From: Pseudomonadota bacterium
Lineage (GTDB): Bacteria; Pseudomonadota; Alphaproteobacteria; Rhizobiales; Hyphomicrobiaceae
Direction of reading: 5' to 3'
Length of the DNA: 64,000 bases
NCBI GenBank assembly: GCA_023410905.1
Contig: JAEYPL010000064.1
Coordinates: forward strand, 73,347-137,346
Shown here: positions 17,329 through 25,870 of the stretch, one piece after another
How positions within the stretch are numbered: position 1 is the stretch's first letter
Layout of the letters: the number at the start of each line of letters is the position of its first letter
Notes under the pieces: generated by a model
Database searches by the model: none
Seen by the model: the letters and a program-made list of their open reading frames with translations, nothing else
What the model was told of the DNA's origin: nothing
Position numbers and translations under genes: made by a program

Positions 17329-18759
17329 TCATGGCGTCGCGAGATGCGAGACATTCTTCACGACGGTATACTCCTGAAGGCCTTCGACACCGCCCTCACG
17401 GCCGATGCCGCTGTCCTTAACGCCGCCGAATGGCGTCTCCGCGCTCGATGCGACGAAGTGATTGATCGAGAGGTTACCGACTTCAATTTCCTGCGATAGC
17501 CGCTCGGCATTCGACGCCGAGTTGGTGAAGGCGTAGCCCGCGAGCCCGTAGGGTACGGAGTTTGCCTTCTCGATAGCCTCGTCGAGATTCTTGACGCGGC
17601 TTACCAGCGCCAGCGGCCCGAACGGCTCTTCGCGCATGGCGCGCGCATCATCCGGCACGTCAGCGACGACGGTCAGCGGGAAGAAGTAGCCGTTGTTACC
17701 AACGCGTGCACCACCCGTCGTGATCCGCGCGCCCTTGGCTTTCGCGTCGGCGACAAACATCTCCATCGCGGCGATGCGGCGGTCGTTGGCGAGCGGGCCG
17801 AGCTGCACCGATGGATCGAGGCTATTGCCGACCTTCAGAGACGCTGCTTTCTCGGTGAAGGCTGCGGTGAACTTGTCGTAGATCCTCTCTTCGACAAAGA
17901 AGCGCGTAGGCGAGACGCAAACCTGGCCGGCATTGCGCGACTTTCCGATGGCAGAGGCCGCGCCGGCTTTGGCGAGATCGACATCGTCGCACACGATGAC
18001 AGGCGAATGGCCGCCGAGCTCCATGATCGCCGGCTTCATGTGCGCGCCGCACATCGCCGAGAGATGCTTGCCGACAGGGACGGAGCCAGTGAACGTGATG
18101 AGCCGCACCGAGGGCTGCGGGATTAAATACTCGGAAATCTCCGACGGCTTGCCGAACACGAGATTGAGCACGCCGGCAGGAAGGCCAGCATCGGCGAACG
18201 CTTTGACGAGCTGGAAGGCACCGGCCGGCGTCTCTTCCGAAGCCTTCAGGATGATCGAACAGCCCGCACCAAGCGCACCGCCCACCTTGCGTGCCGGTGA
18301 GCTGAAGGGGAAGTTCCATGGAGAGAACGCGGCGACGACACCAATGGGTTGGCGCAGAACCGAGTGGCGCATGCCCGGCTCGCTCGGGATGATGCGGCCG
18401 TACACGCGACGGCCCTCCTGCGCGTCCCACTCAATGATCTCTGCTGCTCGAACAATTTCGAGGCGCGCCTGAGCGATGGGTTTGCCCTGCTCCAGCGTCA
18501 TGGCGACAGCCATTTCCTCGGCGCGCTGGCGGATCAGCGCAGTCGCCTTGTAGATGATCTCGGCACGCGCTGAGGGCGATGTGCGCGACCAGATCTTGAA
18601 ACCTTTTTCGGCGGCGGCAAGGGCGTCATCCAGATCGGCGGTGGTGGCATGCGGGACAGTCCCCAGCACGCTCTCGTCTGCTGGATTGAGCACCGGCTGG
18701 CCTGAGCGGCTGCGCCACTCGCCGCCGATGTAGAGTTTGAGCTCCGGATACTGAGACAT
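17329..18759 (-). CDS. NAD(P)-dependent aldehyde dehydrogenase, succinate-semialdehyde dehydrogenase-like
   Basis: 476 residues from MSQYPELK at 18759, which has AAGGA about 7 bases upstream; the alternative ATG at 18774 lacks one. ALDH features: AAFSPWNFPF (143-152), KASEETPAG (172-180), FTGSVPVGK (223-231), catalytic Glu247 in MELGG and catalytic Cys281 in GQVCVSPTR. Length and motifs resemble the GabD/short-chain semialdehyde branch, but the substrate cannot be told from sequence alone. It has no same-strand partner. It diverges from the mop operon across about 450 bases that contain two operator-like sites. Confidence 0.85.
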   Translation of the reverse strand: MSQYPELKLYIGGEWRSRSGQPVLNPADESVLGTVPHATTADLDDALAAAEKGFKIWSRTSPSARAEIIYKATALIRQRAEEMAVAMTLEQGKPIAQARLEIVRAAEIIEWDAQEGRRVYGRIIPSEPGMRHSVLRQPIGVVAAFSPWNFPFSSPARKVGGALGAGCSIILKASEETPAGAFQLVKAFADAGLPAGVLNLVFGKPSEISEYLIPQPSVRLITFTGSVPVGKHLSAMCGAHMKPAIMELGGHSPVIVCDDVDLAKAGAASAIGKSRNAGQVCVSPTRFFVEERIYDKFTAAFTEKAASLKVGNSLDPSVQLGPLANDRRIAAMEMFVADAKAKGARITTGGARVGNNGYFFPLTVVADVPDDARAMREEPFGPLALVSRVKNLDEAIEKANSVPYGLAGYAFTNSASNAERLSQEIEVGNLSINHFVASSAETPFGGVKDSGIGREGGVEGLQEYTVVKNVSHLATP

Positions 18760-18957
18760 TTTTCGTTCCTTCATTGGAGAGCGGCACCTGCTGCGCCGCC
18801 TCGTCTTTGACCGCCACGCGCGGGCAGGCGCCGTTTAACGGCGTAGCTACCCAGACTTTAGGCGTTCGATTGCGTTACTCCATAGACCACCGCCGGATTG
18901 TACGTGAACCCGACCACTGACCTGGCTCTTACAAAGAAGCGCCTATTTTGTCACACG

Positions 18958-18982
18958 GGTTATATTCCAATGAACATATCGT
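18958..18982. promoter_or_regulatory. ModE-like operator candidate 1
   Basis: The 21-mer TATATTCCAATGAACATATCG lies at 18961-18981. Its left half with the preceding bases reads GGTTATATT, close to the CGTTATATT half of ModE sites. It shares end-to-end spacing and the terminal ATATCG with site 2 near 19138 and with the palindrome at 37109. It could serve either the dehydrogenase gene or mop. The assignment to ModE is inference. Confidence 0.35.
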
Positions 18983-19132
18983 GGGAAGCGGGCATCGAAG
19001 ATCGATGCCTCTAAAACCGGCAGAGCCGCGCTTCAGCCGAGAGCAGACGCACCGCCAAGAATTGGAGTCTGACGAAGCGTGCCTCGTCGCGCCTCGGGAT
19101 CGCAGGCATGAGTTCGCCGCCGATGAACCTGG

Positions 19133-19160
19133 ATCGTTGTATTTAATTGCATATATCGTT
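19133..19160. promoter_or_regulatory. ModE-like operator candidate 2, upstream of mop
   Basis: ATCGT precedes a 21-mer starting TGTATTTAATTG at 19138 and ending ATATCG at 19158. The left half CGTTGTATT differs by one base from a ModE half-site. It is 51 bases upstream of the mop ATG, a good place for a repressor that senses molybdate. The gene content (molbindin plus importer) fits, but no ModE gene is in the window. Confidence 0.38.
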
Positions 19161-19209
19161 GAAGTCTGCTCGATTGTGCCTCCTTCTCGGAGAAGTTGGA
19201 GGTCCGCCC

Positions 19210-19419
19210 ATGAAGATCAGCGCGCGCAATAGGCTCAAAGGCAAGATCGTCGAGGTCAAGAAGGGCGCCACCACGGCTCACGTTCGGCTGGATATCGGCG
19301 ACACGATCGTAACAGCCTCGATCACCAACGAGGCTGTCGACGAACTGGGCCTCTCGGTTTGCAAGGAGGCGTACGCGGTCGTGAAAGCCTCTGACGTGAT
19401 GATCGCGGTCGATGGCTGA
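19210..19419 (+). CDS. mop: Molbindin, single TOBE-domain molybdate-binding protein
   Basis: 69 residues from ATG 19210, which has GGAGG seven bases upstream; the longer frame from 19147 has no such site. The protein is one TOBE/Mop domain: SARNRLKGKIVEVKKGATTA at the start, HVRLDIGD, then TASITNEAVDELGLSVC and AYAVVKASDVMIAVD. Mop proteins form hexamers that store molybdate or tungstate in the cytoplasm. It is followed at 11 bases by a TrmO-like gene and then a FecCD-type importer, so the operon is probably for molybdate/tungstate. Confidence 0.88.
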   Translation: MKISARNRLKGKIVEVKKGATTAHVRLDIGDTIVTASITNEAVDELGLSVCKEAYAVVKASDVMIAVDG

Positions 19420-19430
19420 GGTTCAGCTGT

Positions 19431-19928
19431 ATGGTGCGCCTCAACGAGATCCGTGACGCTGAACAGGCGGTGACGCCGCCATCGGCGTTCGATGCAGGAA
19501 TTTACTTCATCGGCCAATGCCGAACGCCATGGACCGATCGCTTGAAGTGCCCGCGTCAGGGGCGGCTCGACGGTCCGTTGTGCCGCATCGAGGTTTTCGA
19601 GCCTTGGGTTGCGGCGCTGGATGGCATCGCCGAGTTCGAGCGCCTGGAAGTCTTGTACTGGCTTCACGAGTCCCGTCGTGACCTCGTCCGCCAGAGCCCG
19701 CGCAATGACGGCAACTCTCGCGGCACCTTCAGCCTGCGCACGCCCGTGCGGCCAAATCCTATCGGCACGCACATCGTACAGCTCGTTGGTATTGAAGCTC
19801 CTGTTCTGCACGTGCGCGGCCTCGACTGCCTCGACGGTACGCCACTGATCGATCTCAAGCCGGACCGCACACTGTTCACGCCGATAGCTCCGCGCCAGCT
19901 CGGAGACGATCAGGTAGGAGACGCGTAA
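19431..19928 (+). CDS. TrmO-family tRNA (N6-threonylcarbamoyladenosine37-N6)-methyltransferase-like protein
   Basis: 165 residues of the TrmO/YaeB (TsaA-like) fold. Typical parts: IGQCRTPWTDR near residue 27, VLYWLHESRRD, RGTFSLRTPVRPNPIGTH (about 98-115) and LDCLDGTPLIDLKP. TrmO methylates t6A37 in some tRNAs with SAM. This copy is short, as in the minimal bacterial forms. Its place between molbindin and a metal-oxyanion importer is odd for a tRNA enzyme; a separate role for this branch is possible. Its stop overlaps the next ATG as TAATG. Confidence 0.75.
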   Translation: MVRLNEIRDAEQAVTPPSAFDAGIYFIGQCRTPWTDRLKCPRQGRLDGPLCRIEVFEPWVAALDGIAEFERLEVLYWLHESRRDLVRQSPRNDGNSRGTFSLRTPVRPNPIGTHIVQLVGIEAPVLHVRGLDCLDGTPLIDLKPDRTLFTPIAPRQLGDDQVGDA

Positions 19929-20992
19929 TGACCGCGATCTATCGGTGGATGCTGGCTCTCGCGCTCGCCATCACACTGATTGAGCCGCTCGCCGCGCGGA
20001 CGGTGAGCGACTCGGCCGGACGTACGGTTATTGTACCGGGCCGCATTTTGAAGGTTATGGCGGCAGGACCGCCCGCGTCCGCAGTTATCTATTCTCTCGT
20101 ACCTGAAGCGATGGTTGGATGGCAGCGCGCACCGCGCAAGGAAGAGCTTCCCTACCTCGCCCCCTCTACTCACACGCTGCCAGAACTCGGTCGGCTCACC
20201 GGGCGCGGCGATACAGCGAACGTCGAAGTCGTGATCAAAGCCAATCCAGATCTCGTCGTCGACTTCGGCTCCGTACGCCCGACATTTGCATCGCTTGCGG
20301 ACTCCGTGCAGAGCCGCACTGGAATTCCCTATGTGCTCATAGACGGCCGCTTCGAAGCGACGCCAGCATCGCTGAGGCTGCTTGGCTCCATTCTCGGCGT
20401 CAATGAGCGTGCCGAACACTTGGCACGATACGCCGAGGATCTGCTGCGCCGGGTCGATACGTTAGTCGCGGGCATCCCGGAGGAAAGTCGGCCGCGTGTC
20501 TACCTCGCACGTGGACCTGAAGGGCTGGAGACTGGCCTGCGCGGCTCTATCAATACGGAGATCATCGAACGTGCCGGTGGCGGCAATGTCGCCGTCGCCG
20601 ACGACGTCCGTCGCGGCATCGTCAATGTTTCGCCGGAGCAGATCCTATTGTGGAAGCCCGAGGTGATCGTGACCTGGGAGCGTGGCTTCTTCGAGAAGGT
20701 GACGCAGCGGCCTGACAGCATCTGGCAATCGGTGCCGGCCGTAACAGGCAAACGCGTTTATCTCGCGCCGACGGCGCCCTTCGGCTGGATCGACGGACCG
20801 CCATCCGTCAATCGACTGATCGGCCTCGCGTGGCTCGCAAATCTGTTGCACGGCGAGCGCTTTCCCTTCGACATCCGCGAGGAGACGCGCAAATTCTATA
20901 AACTCTTCTATCATGTCGAACTCAGCAATTCCGATCTCGAGACCTTGATCGCATGGGCGGACGGCAAGCCACCGGCGAACGCAACACGTTGA
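19928..20992 (+). CDS. Periplasmic binding protein of FecCD-type ABC importer (probable molybdate/tungstate)
   Basis: 354 residues with a signal peptide (hydrophobic 8-19, cleavage likely after AAR near residue 21). The two-lobed class III binding protein pattern is visible: VSDSAGRTVIVPG, DLVVDFGSVRP, YVLIDGRFEATP and NVSPEQILLWKPEVIVTWE. These proteins carry siderophores, cobalamin or, in the MolA group, molybdate. The mop gene in the same operon favours the MolA role. It overlaps the permease gene by 40 bases. Confidence 0.8.
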   Translation: MTAIYRWMLALALAITLIEPLAARTVSDSAGRTVIVPGRILKVMAAGPPASAVIYSLVPEAMVGWQRAPRKEELPYLAPSTHTLPELGRLTGRGDTANVEVVIKANPDLVVDFGSVRPTFASLADSVQSRTGIPYVLIDGRFEATPASLRLLGSILGVNERAEHLARYAEDLLRRVDTLVAGIPEESRPRVYLARGPEGLETGLRGSINTEIIERAGGGNVAVADDVRRGIVNVSPEQILLWKPEVIVTWERGFFEKVTQRPDSIWQSVPAVTGKRVYLAPTAPFGWIDGPPSVNRLIGLAWLANLLHGERFPFDIREETRKFYKLFYHVELSNSDLETLIAWADGKPPANATR

Positions 20993-22002
20993 CGGAGCGC
21001 CACGGCGCATCTCTCGTCGTGCCTGCCTTGGCCGTCATATTGCTGGCATCGATCTTCATCGCCATGACGATCGGCGCCTACCCAGTGACACTCGACGGCG
21101 CGCTCAGTGCACTCGCCCGTCTTTGGTCAGGCGAGAGCGCGCAGTCCGCCGAGGAGCGCGTGCTGCTGAACATCCGCGGACCGCGCGTGCTGGCAGGCAT
21201 CATGGTGGGCGCGGCGCTCGCGGGGGCAGGTGCTGTCTACCAGGGCCTGTTTCGCAATCCTCTCGTTTCTCCGGACATTCTCGGCGTATCTGCCGGCGCT
21301 GGCTTCGGAGCGGTGGTGGGCATCTTTCTGTCGCTGCCGCTTGCCGCGATCCAGGGCCTCGCCTTCGTTGGAGGGCTCGCGACCGTTACTCTTGTTTACG
21401 CCGTCGCGAGTGCCGTGCGCGGGCGCGATCCGACTCTCGTTCTAGTGCTCGGCGGCGTGGTTGTCGGCGCGCTCGCCGGCGCCGGCATCTCACTCATGAA
21501 GATCCTCGCCGATCCCTATGATCAACTTCCGGCGATCACCTTCTGGCTCCTCGGCAGCCTTGCCAGTACGCGCGGCGGCGAGATTGCGAGCGCACTGCCG
21601 ATCTTGCTCGTCGGCCTCGCATCGCTCATCCTCCTGCGCTGGCGCATCAATGTGCTCTCGCTCGGTGACGAGGAGGCAAAATCACTCGGCGTCGAGGCTG
21701 GCCGCGTGCGCACGGTCGTCATTGCCGCATCGACTTTGATCACGGCGAGCGTCGTCGCCATCTCGGGCGTCATCGGTTGGGTCGGCCTTGTGGTGCCGCA
21801 CATTGCGCGCATGATGGTTGGCCCCAACTTCGAGCGGCTGCTCCCCGCATCGATGCTCATGGGCGCAGCTTATCTGGTACTCGTCGATACACTCGCGCGA
21901 TCCATCGCCCGTATAGAGGTGCCGATCGGCATCCTCACCGCTGTTGTCGGCGCCCCATTTTTCCTGTGGCTGTTGTGGCGCGGCCGGCATGGATGGTCGT
22001 GA
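20953..22002 (+). CDS. FecCD-family ABC permease (MolB-like)
   Basis: 349 residues with about ten hydrophobic helices. Family signatures are visible: NIRGPRVLAGIMVGAALAGA (first half), GLFRNPLVSPDILGVSAGAG, LGDEEAKSLGVEAGRVR and IGWVGLVVPHIARM. It is the inner-membrane channel of a vitamin B12/iron-type importer. The ATG lies inside the binding-protein gene and the stop overlaps the ATPase start as TGATG, so all three are translated together. Confidence 0.85.
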   Translation: MGGRQATGERNTLTERHGASLVVPALAVILLASIFIAMTIGAYPVTLDGALSALARLWSGESAQSAEERVLLNIRGPRVLAGIMVGAALAGAGAVYQGLFRNPLVSPDILGVSAGAGFGAVVGIFLSLPLAAIQGLAFVGGLATVTLVYAVASAVRGRDPTLVLVLGGVVVGALAGAGISLMKILADPYDQLPAITFWLLGSLASTRGGEIASALPILLVGLASLILLRWRINVLSLGDEEAKSLGVEAGRVRTVVIAASTLITASVVAISGVIGWVGLVVPHIARMMVGPNFERLLPASMLMGAAYLVLVDTLARSIARIEVPIGILTAVVGAPFFLWLLWRGRHGWS

Positions 22003-22775
22003 TGCGCCTCGAAGCAACTGATCTGTCATACGGCTATCCGGAACACCCTGTCGGGGCGGGCGTATCGCTGTCGATCGTGCCAGGCGAAGTCATATGCCTC
22101 CTCGGCCCCAACGGCTGCGGCAAGACCACGCTCTTCAAAACACTACTCGGGCTGTTGGCATCTCAAGGAGGCCGCATCTCGCTCGATGGTGATGAGCTCA
22201 CACATCTGTCACGTACTGAGATCGCTCGCCGCGTCGCCTACGTCCCGCAAGCACAAGCGGGCATCTTTCCCTACAACGCGATCGATATTGTCGTGATGGG
22301 GCGTACGGCGCACGGCAGTCTGTTCTCCGGACCAACGACCGAGGACAGAAGTCTCGCACAGCAGGCGCTCGATGATCTGGGCATCGGCGCACTCGCGATG
22401 CGCGACATCACGCGCCTCTCCGGCGGCCAGCGCCAGCTCGTCGTTGTCGCGCGTGCCATCGCGCAAGCGGCCCCGTTGATCATCATGGACGAGCCGACCG
22501 CCAGCCTCGACTTCGGAAATCAGGTCGTTGTGCTGCAGAAGATCCGGCAACTCGCGGATCGCGGCATCGGCGTTCTGCTGTCGACCCACGATCCGGATCA
22601 TGCCTTCGCTGTCGCCACGCGCGTCGCTCTAATGCAGGAAGGCAAGGTCATCGCTGCAGGTGCGCCAGCCGAAGTCCTCACACCAGAGCGACTGCGTGAC
22701 GTCTATAGCGTTGATGTGACCATCGAGCGCCTGGCGGATGGACGCACGGTCTGCAGTCCGCGATACAGCGCGTAG
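22002..22775 (+). CDS. ABC importer ATP-binding protein (MolC/BtuD-like)
   Basis: 257 residues from ATG 22002; GTG 21999 or ATG 21993 in the same frame are alternatives. Walker A is GPNGCGKTT, the signature LSGGQRQLVVV, Walker B IIMDEPTASLD, and the H-loop STHDPDHA. It is the energy-coupling subunit for the FecCD-type permease upstream. It is the last gene of mop-trmO-importer, and a transposase relic begins about 30 bases after its stop. Confidence 0.85.
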   Translation: MRLEATDLSYGYPEHPVGAGVSLSIVPGEVICLLGPNGCGKTTLFKTLLGLLASQGGRISLDGDELTHLSRTEIARRVAYVPQAQAGIFPYNAIDIVVMGRTAHGSLFSGPTTEDRSLAQQALDDLGIGALAMRDITRLSGGQRQLVVVARAIAQAAPLIIMDEPTASLDFGNQVVVLQKIRQLADRGIGVLLSTHDPDHAFAVATRVALMQEGKVIAAGAPAEVLTPERLRDVYSVDVTIERLADGRTVCSPRYSA

Positions 22776-22805
22776 TGATGACGCTTTACCTCGCGTCTCT
22801 CGAGG

Positions 22806-22960
22806 ATATTGAAGCCCGACTTCAAGACGATCGCCGATTTCCGTCGCGACAATGGCTCCGCGATCCGCAAGGTGTGCCGGCAGTTCGTCGCTCTCTGTCG
22901 CCACATCGATCTCCTAGACGCAAGCTTTCTATTGAGCGAAAGCAAGCGCGGCCGTGCTCG
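22806..22960 (+). pseudogene. IS1182/IS5-type transposase fragment
   Basis: About 50 codons read LKPDFKTIADFRRDNGSAIR and then KVCRQFVALCRHIDLL, the N-terminal region of IS1182-like transposases. Nothing before or after continues the protein, and I see no terminal repeats. It lies between the importer and ssuD, which converge here, and marks an old insertion that has been mostly deleted. Confidence 0.68.
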
Positions 22961-23036
22961 TTCTAGCACGTCGGCTTATCCTCAGACTTCTGACGTCGAT
23001 CTTGCGCGGTCTTCGTCGGCGGCCACTGTTAGCGGC

Positions 23037-24224
23037 TTACTGGCGATCTCCTCGACGAATTTCGGTTGAATGTGGCGCGCGGTTGTTGGCTACGATCTCG
23101 CCGACCGGACCTGCAAACCGCCAGTCATCCGGTGTGATCCCTGAGGAAACGCGCGGCAGGAGCGGGAACACCAGCTCGGCGAAGCGATAGGCCTCTTCGA
23201 GATGCGGGTAGCCCGACATGATGAACGTATCGATGCCGAGCGCCATGTATTCCTTGATGCGGTCGGCGACCTCCTGCGGTTTTCCGACGAGCGCCGTTCC
23301 GGCACCCCCGCGCACCAATCCGACGCCGGCCCAGAGATTAGGACTGACGACGAGCTTGTCGCGCCTTCCGCCATGCAGCGCACGCATCCGCTGTTGACCT
23401 ACGGAGTCCATGCGTTGGAACGTCGCCTGCGCGGCCGCGATCGTTTTGTCATCCACATGCTGAATGAGTTCATCAGCTGCGCGCCATGCGGCCTCACTCG
23501 TCTCCCGCACGATGACGTGGAGGCGAATGCCGAACGTGAAGCGCCGCCCTCGCGCGGCCGCCACAATCGCGGCACGCTCGATCTTCTCCGCGACCTGCGC
23601 GGGCGGCTCACCCCATGTGAGATACTTGTCGACGGTCTCGGCGGCGACAGCAATTCCCGCATCGGATGAACCGCCGAAGTACAACGGCGGATGCGGCTTC
23701 TGCACCGGCGGAAAGAGAAGTCGCCCATCTTCGATCCGAATGTGGCGGCCAGTGAAGTTGACAGTCTCTCCGGCGAGAAGCTGCCTGTAGACAGTCAGAA
23801 ACTCATGCGTGACGGCGTAGCGCTCATCGTGCGGGAGAAAAATGCCATCACCCTTGTTCTCTACCGGATCGCCACCCGTCACCACATTGATGAGCAGGCG
23901 GCCCTGCAGCGTGCGATCGAGCGTCGCTGTCATGCGCGCAGCGACAGCTGGCGATTGTAGTCCCGGCCTGACGGCGACCAGAAATCTCAGGCGCTCGGTC
24001 AGATGAGCCAGCGACGACGCCACGATCCAGGAGTCCTCGCAGCTTCGCCCCGTCGGCAACAGAACGCCGAAGTAACCAAGTTCATCCGCTGCTTGCGCGA
24101 TCTGGCGGAGATAGGCGGGGCTCGATGCGCGCCCGCCAACAGACGTGCCGAGATAGCGGCCGTCACCATGTGTCGGCAGAAACCAGAGAATGTTCGCGTG
24201 CTCGGCCGCATTTGGCGCAGTCAT
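23037..24224 (-). CDS. ssuD: FMNH2-dependent alkanesulfonate monooxygenase
   Basis: 395 residues from [20 protein letters not shown] at 24224, with GGAG close upstream; a start at 24260 is less likely. It is a luciferase-like flavin monooxygenase: [40 protein letters not shown] and [12 protein letters not shown], followed late by [15 protein letters not shown]. SsuD removes sulfite from alkanesulfonates using FMNH2 from a separate reductase, which is not in the window. The ssuACB transporter is 10 kb away. The gene diverges from the cys block, whose leader carries a SAM-II element. Confidence 0.9.
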   Translation of the reverse strand: MTAPNAAEHANILWFLPTHGDGRYLGTSVGGRASSPAYLRQIAQAADELGYFGVLLPTGRSCEDSWIVASSLAHLTERLRFLVAVRPGLQSPAVAARMTATLDRTLQGRLLINVVTGGDPVENKGDGIFLPHDERYAVTHEFLTVYRQLLAGETVNFTGRHIRIEDGRLLFPPVQKPHPPLYFGGSSDAGIAVAAETVDKYLTWGEPPAQVAEKIERAAIVAAARGRRFTFGIRLHVIVRETSEAAWRAADELIQHVDDKTIAAAQATFQRMDSVGQQRMRALHGGRRDKLVVSPNLWAGVGLVRGGAGTALVGKPQEVADRIKEYMALGIDTFIMSGYPHLEEAYRFAELVFPLLPRVSSGITPDDWRFAGPVGEIVANNRAPHSTEIRRGDRQ

Positions 24225-24473
24225 CTCTATCTCCGTTGCAGCGTCTCTACAGCTCGCCATTTGACGAGCCCGGAATGTGCGCGTCTCGTCAGCTATGGGG
24301 AACGTCGAATATTTTCATTGCTTATGCCGTAGCGCGCATTCGCTGCCGGATGAGCCGGCGTAACAGAGCGGCGCCGTATTTCCGCAAGGGCCTCATAAGC
24401 TTCGAAACAAGAAATCGTTCGCAGAAGGCGGCGACCCGCCTAGCCTGCAATTGCGCCCTACCACAGGAGGGTC
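24225..24473. other. Intergenic stretch between ssuD and the SAM-II element
   Basis: About 250 bases that should carry the ssuD promoter and the promoter for the cys leader. I see no convincing sigma-70 boxes and no ORF with protein-like content. The repeats CGGCGACCCGCC (from 24429) and GGGTCGCCGCGG (from 24469) could pair partly, which may form a structure just before the riboswitch. Confidence 0.4.
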
Positions 24474-24526
24474 GCCGCGGTGATTTTGGATCAGGAGACT
24501 TGCGCCGCGTGATCAAACGCTAAGGT
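24474..24526 (+). promoter_or_regulatory. SAM-II riboswitch upstream of sulfate uptake genes
   Basis: The order of conserved parts fits the SAM-II (SAM-alpha) aptamer. P1 5' strand CGCGG (24476-24480) is followed by TGATTTTGG, then a loop ending ACTTGCG. P1 3' strand CCGCG (24505-24509) is followed by TGATCAAA and CGCTAAGG, the pseudoknot/GCTAA segment. Only the last part is shortened relative to known members. SAM-II elements are typical of alphaproteobacteria and usually control sulfur or methionine genes by hiding the ribosome site. Here the next ORF is a Cys-rich leader peptide and then a sulfate-binding protein. Confidence 0.78.
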
Positions 24527-24565
24527 TCGCAGCTGAGGCCGCGAACTCCCGAAAGGAGCTCTGGC

Positions 24566-24634
24566 ATGACCGAGTTTGCAAGAAAGTGCGCAGAACAGCA
24601 CCAGCTCTGCGGCATGATCTGTCGATGCCGCTGA
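24566..24634 (+). CDS. Cys-rich 22-codon leader peptide
   Basis: ATG 24566 has AGGAG about 9 bases upstream and reads MTEFARKCAEQHQLCGMICR, then CR and TGA. Four of 22 residues are Cys (positions 8, 15, 19, 21). It ends 141 bases before the sulfate-binding protein gene and begins 40 bases after the SAM-II element. Leader ORFs with clustered Cys codons are known to sense cysteine by ribosome stalling in some bacteria. GCGG-CTGA-CCGC and other short hairpins lie downstream, but there is no obvious U-tract terminator. The gene call rests on the ribosome site, position and composition. Confidence 0.5.
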   Translation: MTEFARKCAEQHQLCGMICRCR

Positions 24635-24775
24635 TCTGAGCGCAGAGAAGCGCCGGCACATCACGCCGCTCCATTTGAGACCCAGGACGCTGCAGCGGCT
24701 GACCGCGCAGATCGATCACTTGCGCCTGACTGACAGCGTCGGGTTACGAACAACTATGCACATTGGAGACCATGC

Positions 24776-25807
24776 ATGACGAAATTGCTCTTCTCACGCC
24801 GGACGCTCGCCTCGGCCGGCATCGCTGCAAGCCTGGCATTGGCAACGACCGCTGGCATTGCCTGGGCGCAGTCCGTGACGCTGCTCAACGTGTCGTACGA
24901 CCCGACACGAGAGCTCTACCAGGACTTCAACGCCGCCTTCATCAAGCATTGGAAGACAACCGAGAAGGCGGATGTATCGATCCGCCAATCGCACGGCGGC
25001 GCCGGAAAGCAGGCGCGATCGGTCATAGACGGCCTCGAAGCCGATGTCGTGACACTGGCGCTTGCCTACGACATCGATGCCATCGCAGAGAGAGCCAAGC
25101 TGTTCCCGCAGGATTGGCAGAAGCGCCTGCCGCACAACTCAGCGCCCTATACGTCGACGATCGTCTTCCTCGTCCGCAAGGGCAATCCAAAGAACATCAA
25201 GGATTGGAACGATCTCGCGAAGCCGGGCATCGAGGTGATCACGCCGAACCCCAAAACATCAGGCGGCGCACGCTGGAACTATCTGGCAGCATGGGCCTAC
25301 GCGCTGAAACAGCCGGGTGGCGATGAGGCCAAAGCCCGCGAGCTTGTGACCAAGATCTATCAGAACGTCAAAGTACTGGACTCAGGCGCTCGCGGTTCAA
25401 CGACGACATTCACGGAGCGCGGCATCGGTGATGTCTTCATTTCCTGGGAGAACGAGGCGTTTCTCGCCCTGAAGGAGCTGGGCAAGGACAAGGTCGATAT
25501 TGTCGTGCCGAGCCTCTCGATCCTCGCCGAGCCTCCCGTCACGATTGTCGACAAGGTGGTCGATAAGAAGAACACGCGCAAAGTCGCCGAAGCGTACCTC
25601 AACTATCTCTATTCGCCCGAAGGGCAGGAGATTGCCGGCAAGCACTTCTATCGTCCGCGCGATCCCAAGGTGGCGGAGAAATTCAAGGATCAGTTCGTCA
25701 AGGTCGAGCTGATCACGATCGATGACGTGTTCGGAGGTTGGCAGAAGGCGCAGAAGGAGCACTTCGCCGACGGCGCCATCTTTGACCAGATCTACACCAA
25801 GCGATGA
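24776..25807 (+). CDS. Sulfate ABC transporter substrate-binding protein, copy 1
   Basis: 343 residues with a signal peptide (basic start, hydrophobic core, cleavage after AWA-Q near residue 32). Sulfate-binding family motifs: [54 protein letters not shown] and [20 protein letters not shown]. It is a periplasmic receptor for sulfate or thiosulfate. It shares its whole layout with copy 2 at 26563, so the two arose by duplication. A serine hydrolase gene lies between the copies. The SAM-II element and Cys-rich leader sit in its 5' region. Confidence 0.9.
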   Translation: MTKLLFSRRTLASAGIAASLALATTAGIAWAQSVTLLNVSYDPTRELYQDFNAAFIKHWKTTEKADVSIRQSHGGAGKQARSVIDGLEADVVTLALAYDIDAIAERAKLFPQDWQKRLPHNSAPYTSTIVFLVRKGNPKNIKDWNDLAKPGIEVITPNPKTSGGARWNYLAAWAYALKQPGGDEAKARELVTKIYQNVKVLDSGARGSTTTFTERGIGDVFISWENEAFLALKELGKDKVDIVVPSLSILAEPPVTIVDKVVDKKNTRKVAEAYLNYLYSPEGQEIAGKHFYRPRDPKVAEKFKDQFVKVELITIDDVFGGWQKAQKEHFADGAIFDQIYTKR

Positions 25808-25870
25808 GTGTGATTGCCGGCCGGGGCATGTCCCTGCCGGTCATCCGCCAAATCTGCACGGAGCCCGCGC

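Noticed and set aside
17075..17377. Short frames on both strands at the end of the aldehyde dehydrogenase gene.
   Set aside because: No recognisable family, no ribosome site, and they overlap each other and the dehydrogenase.
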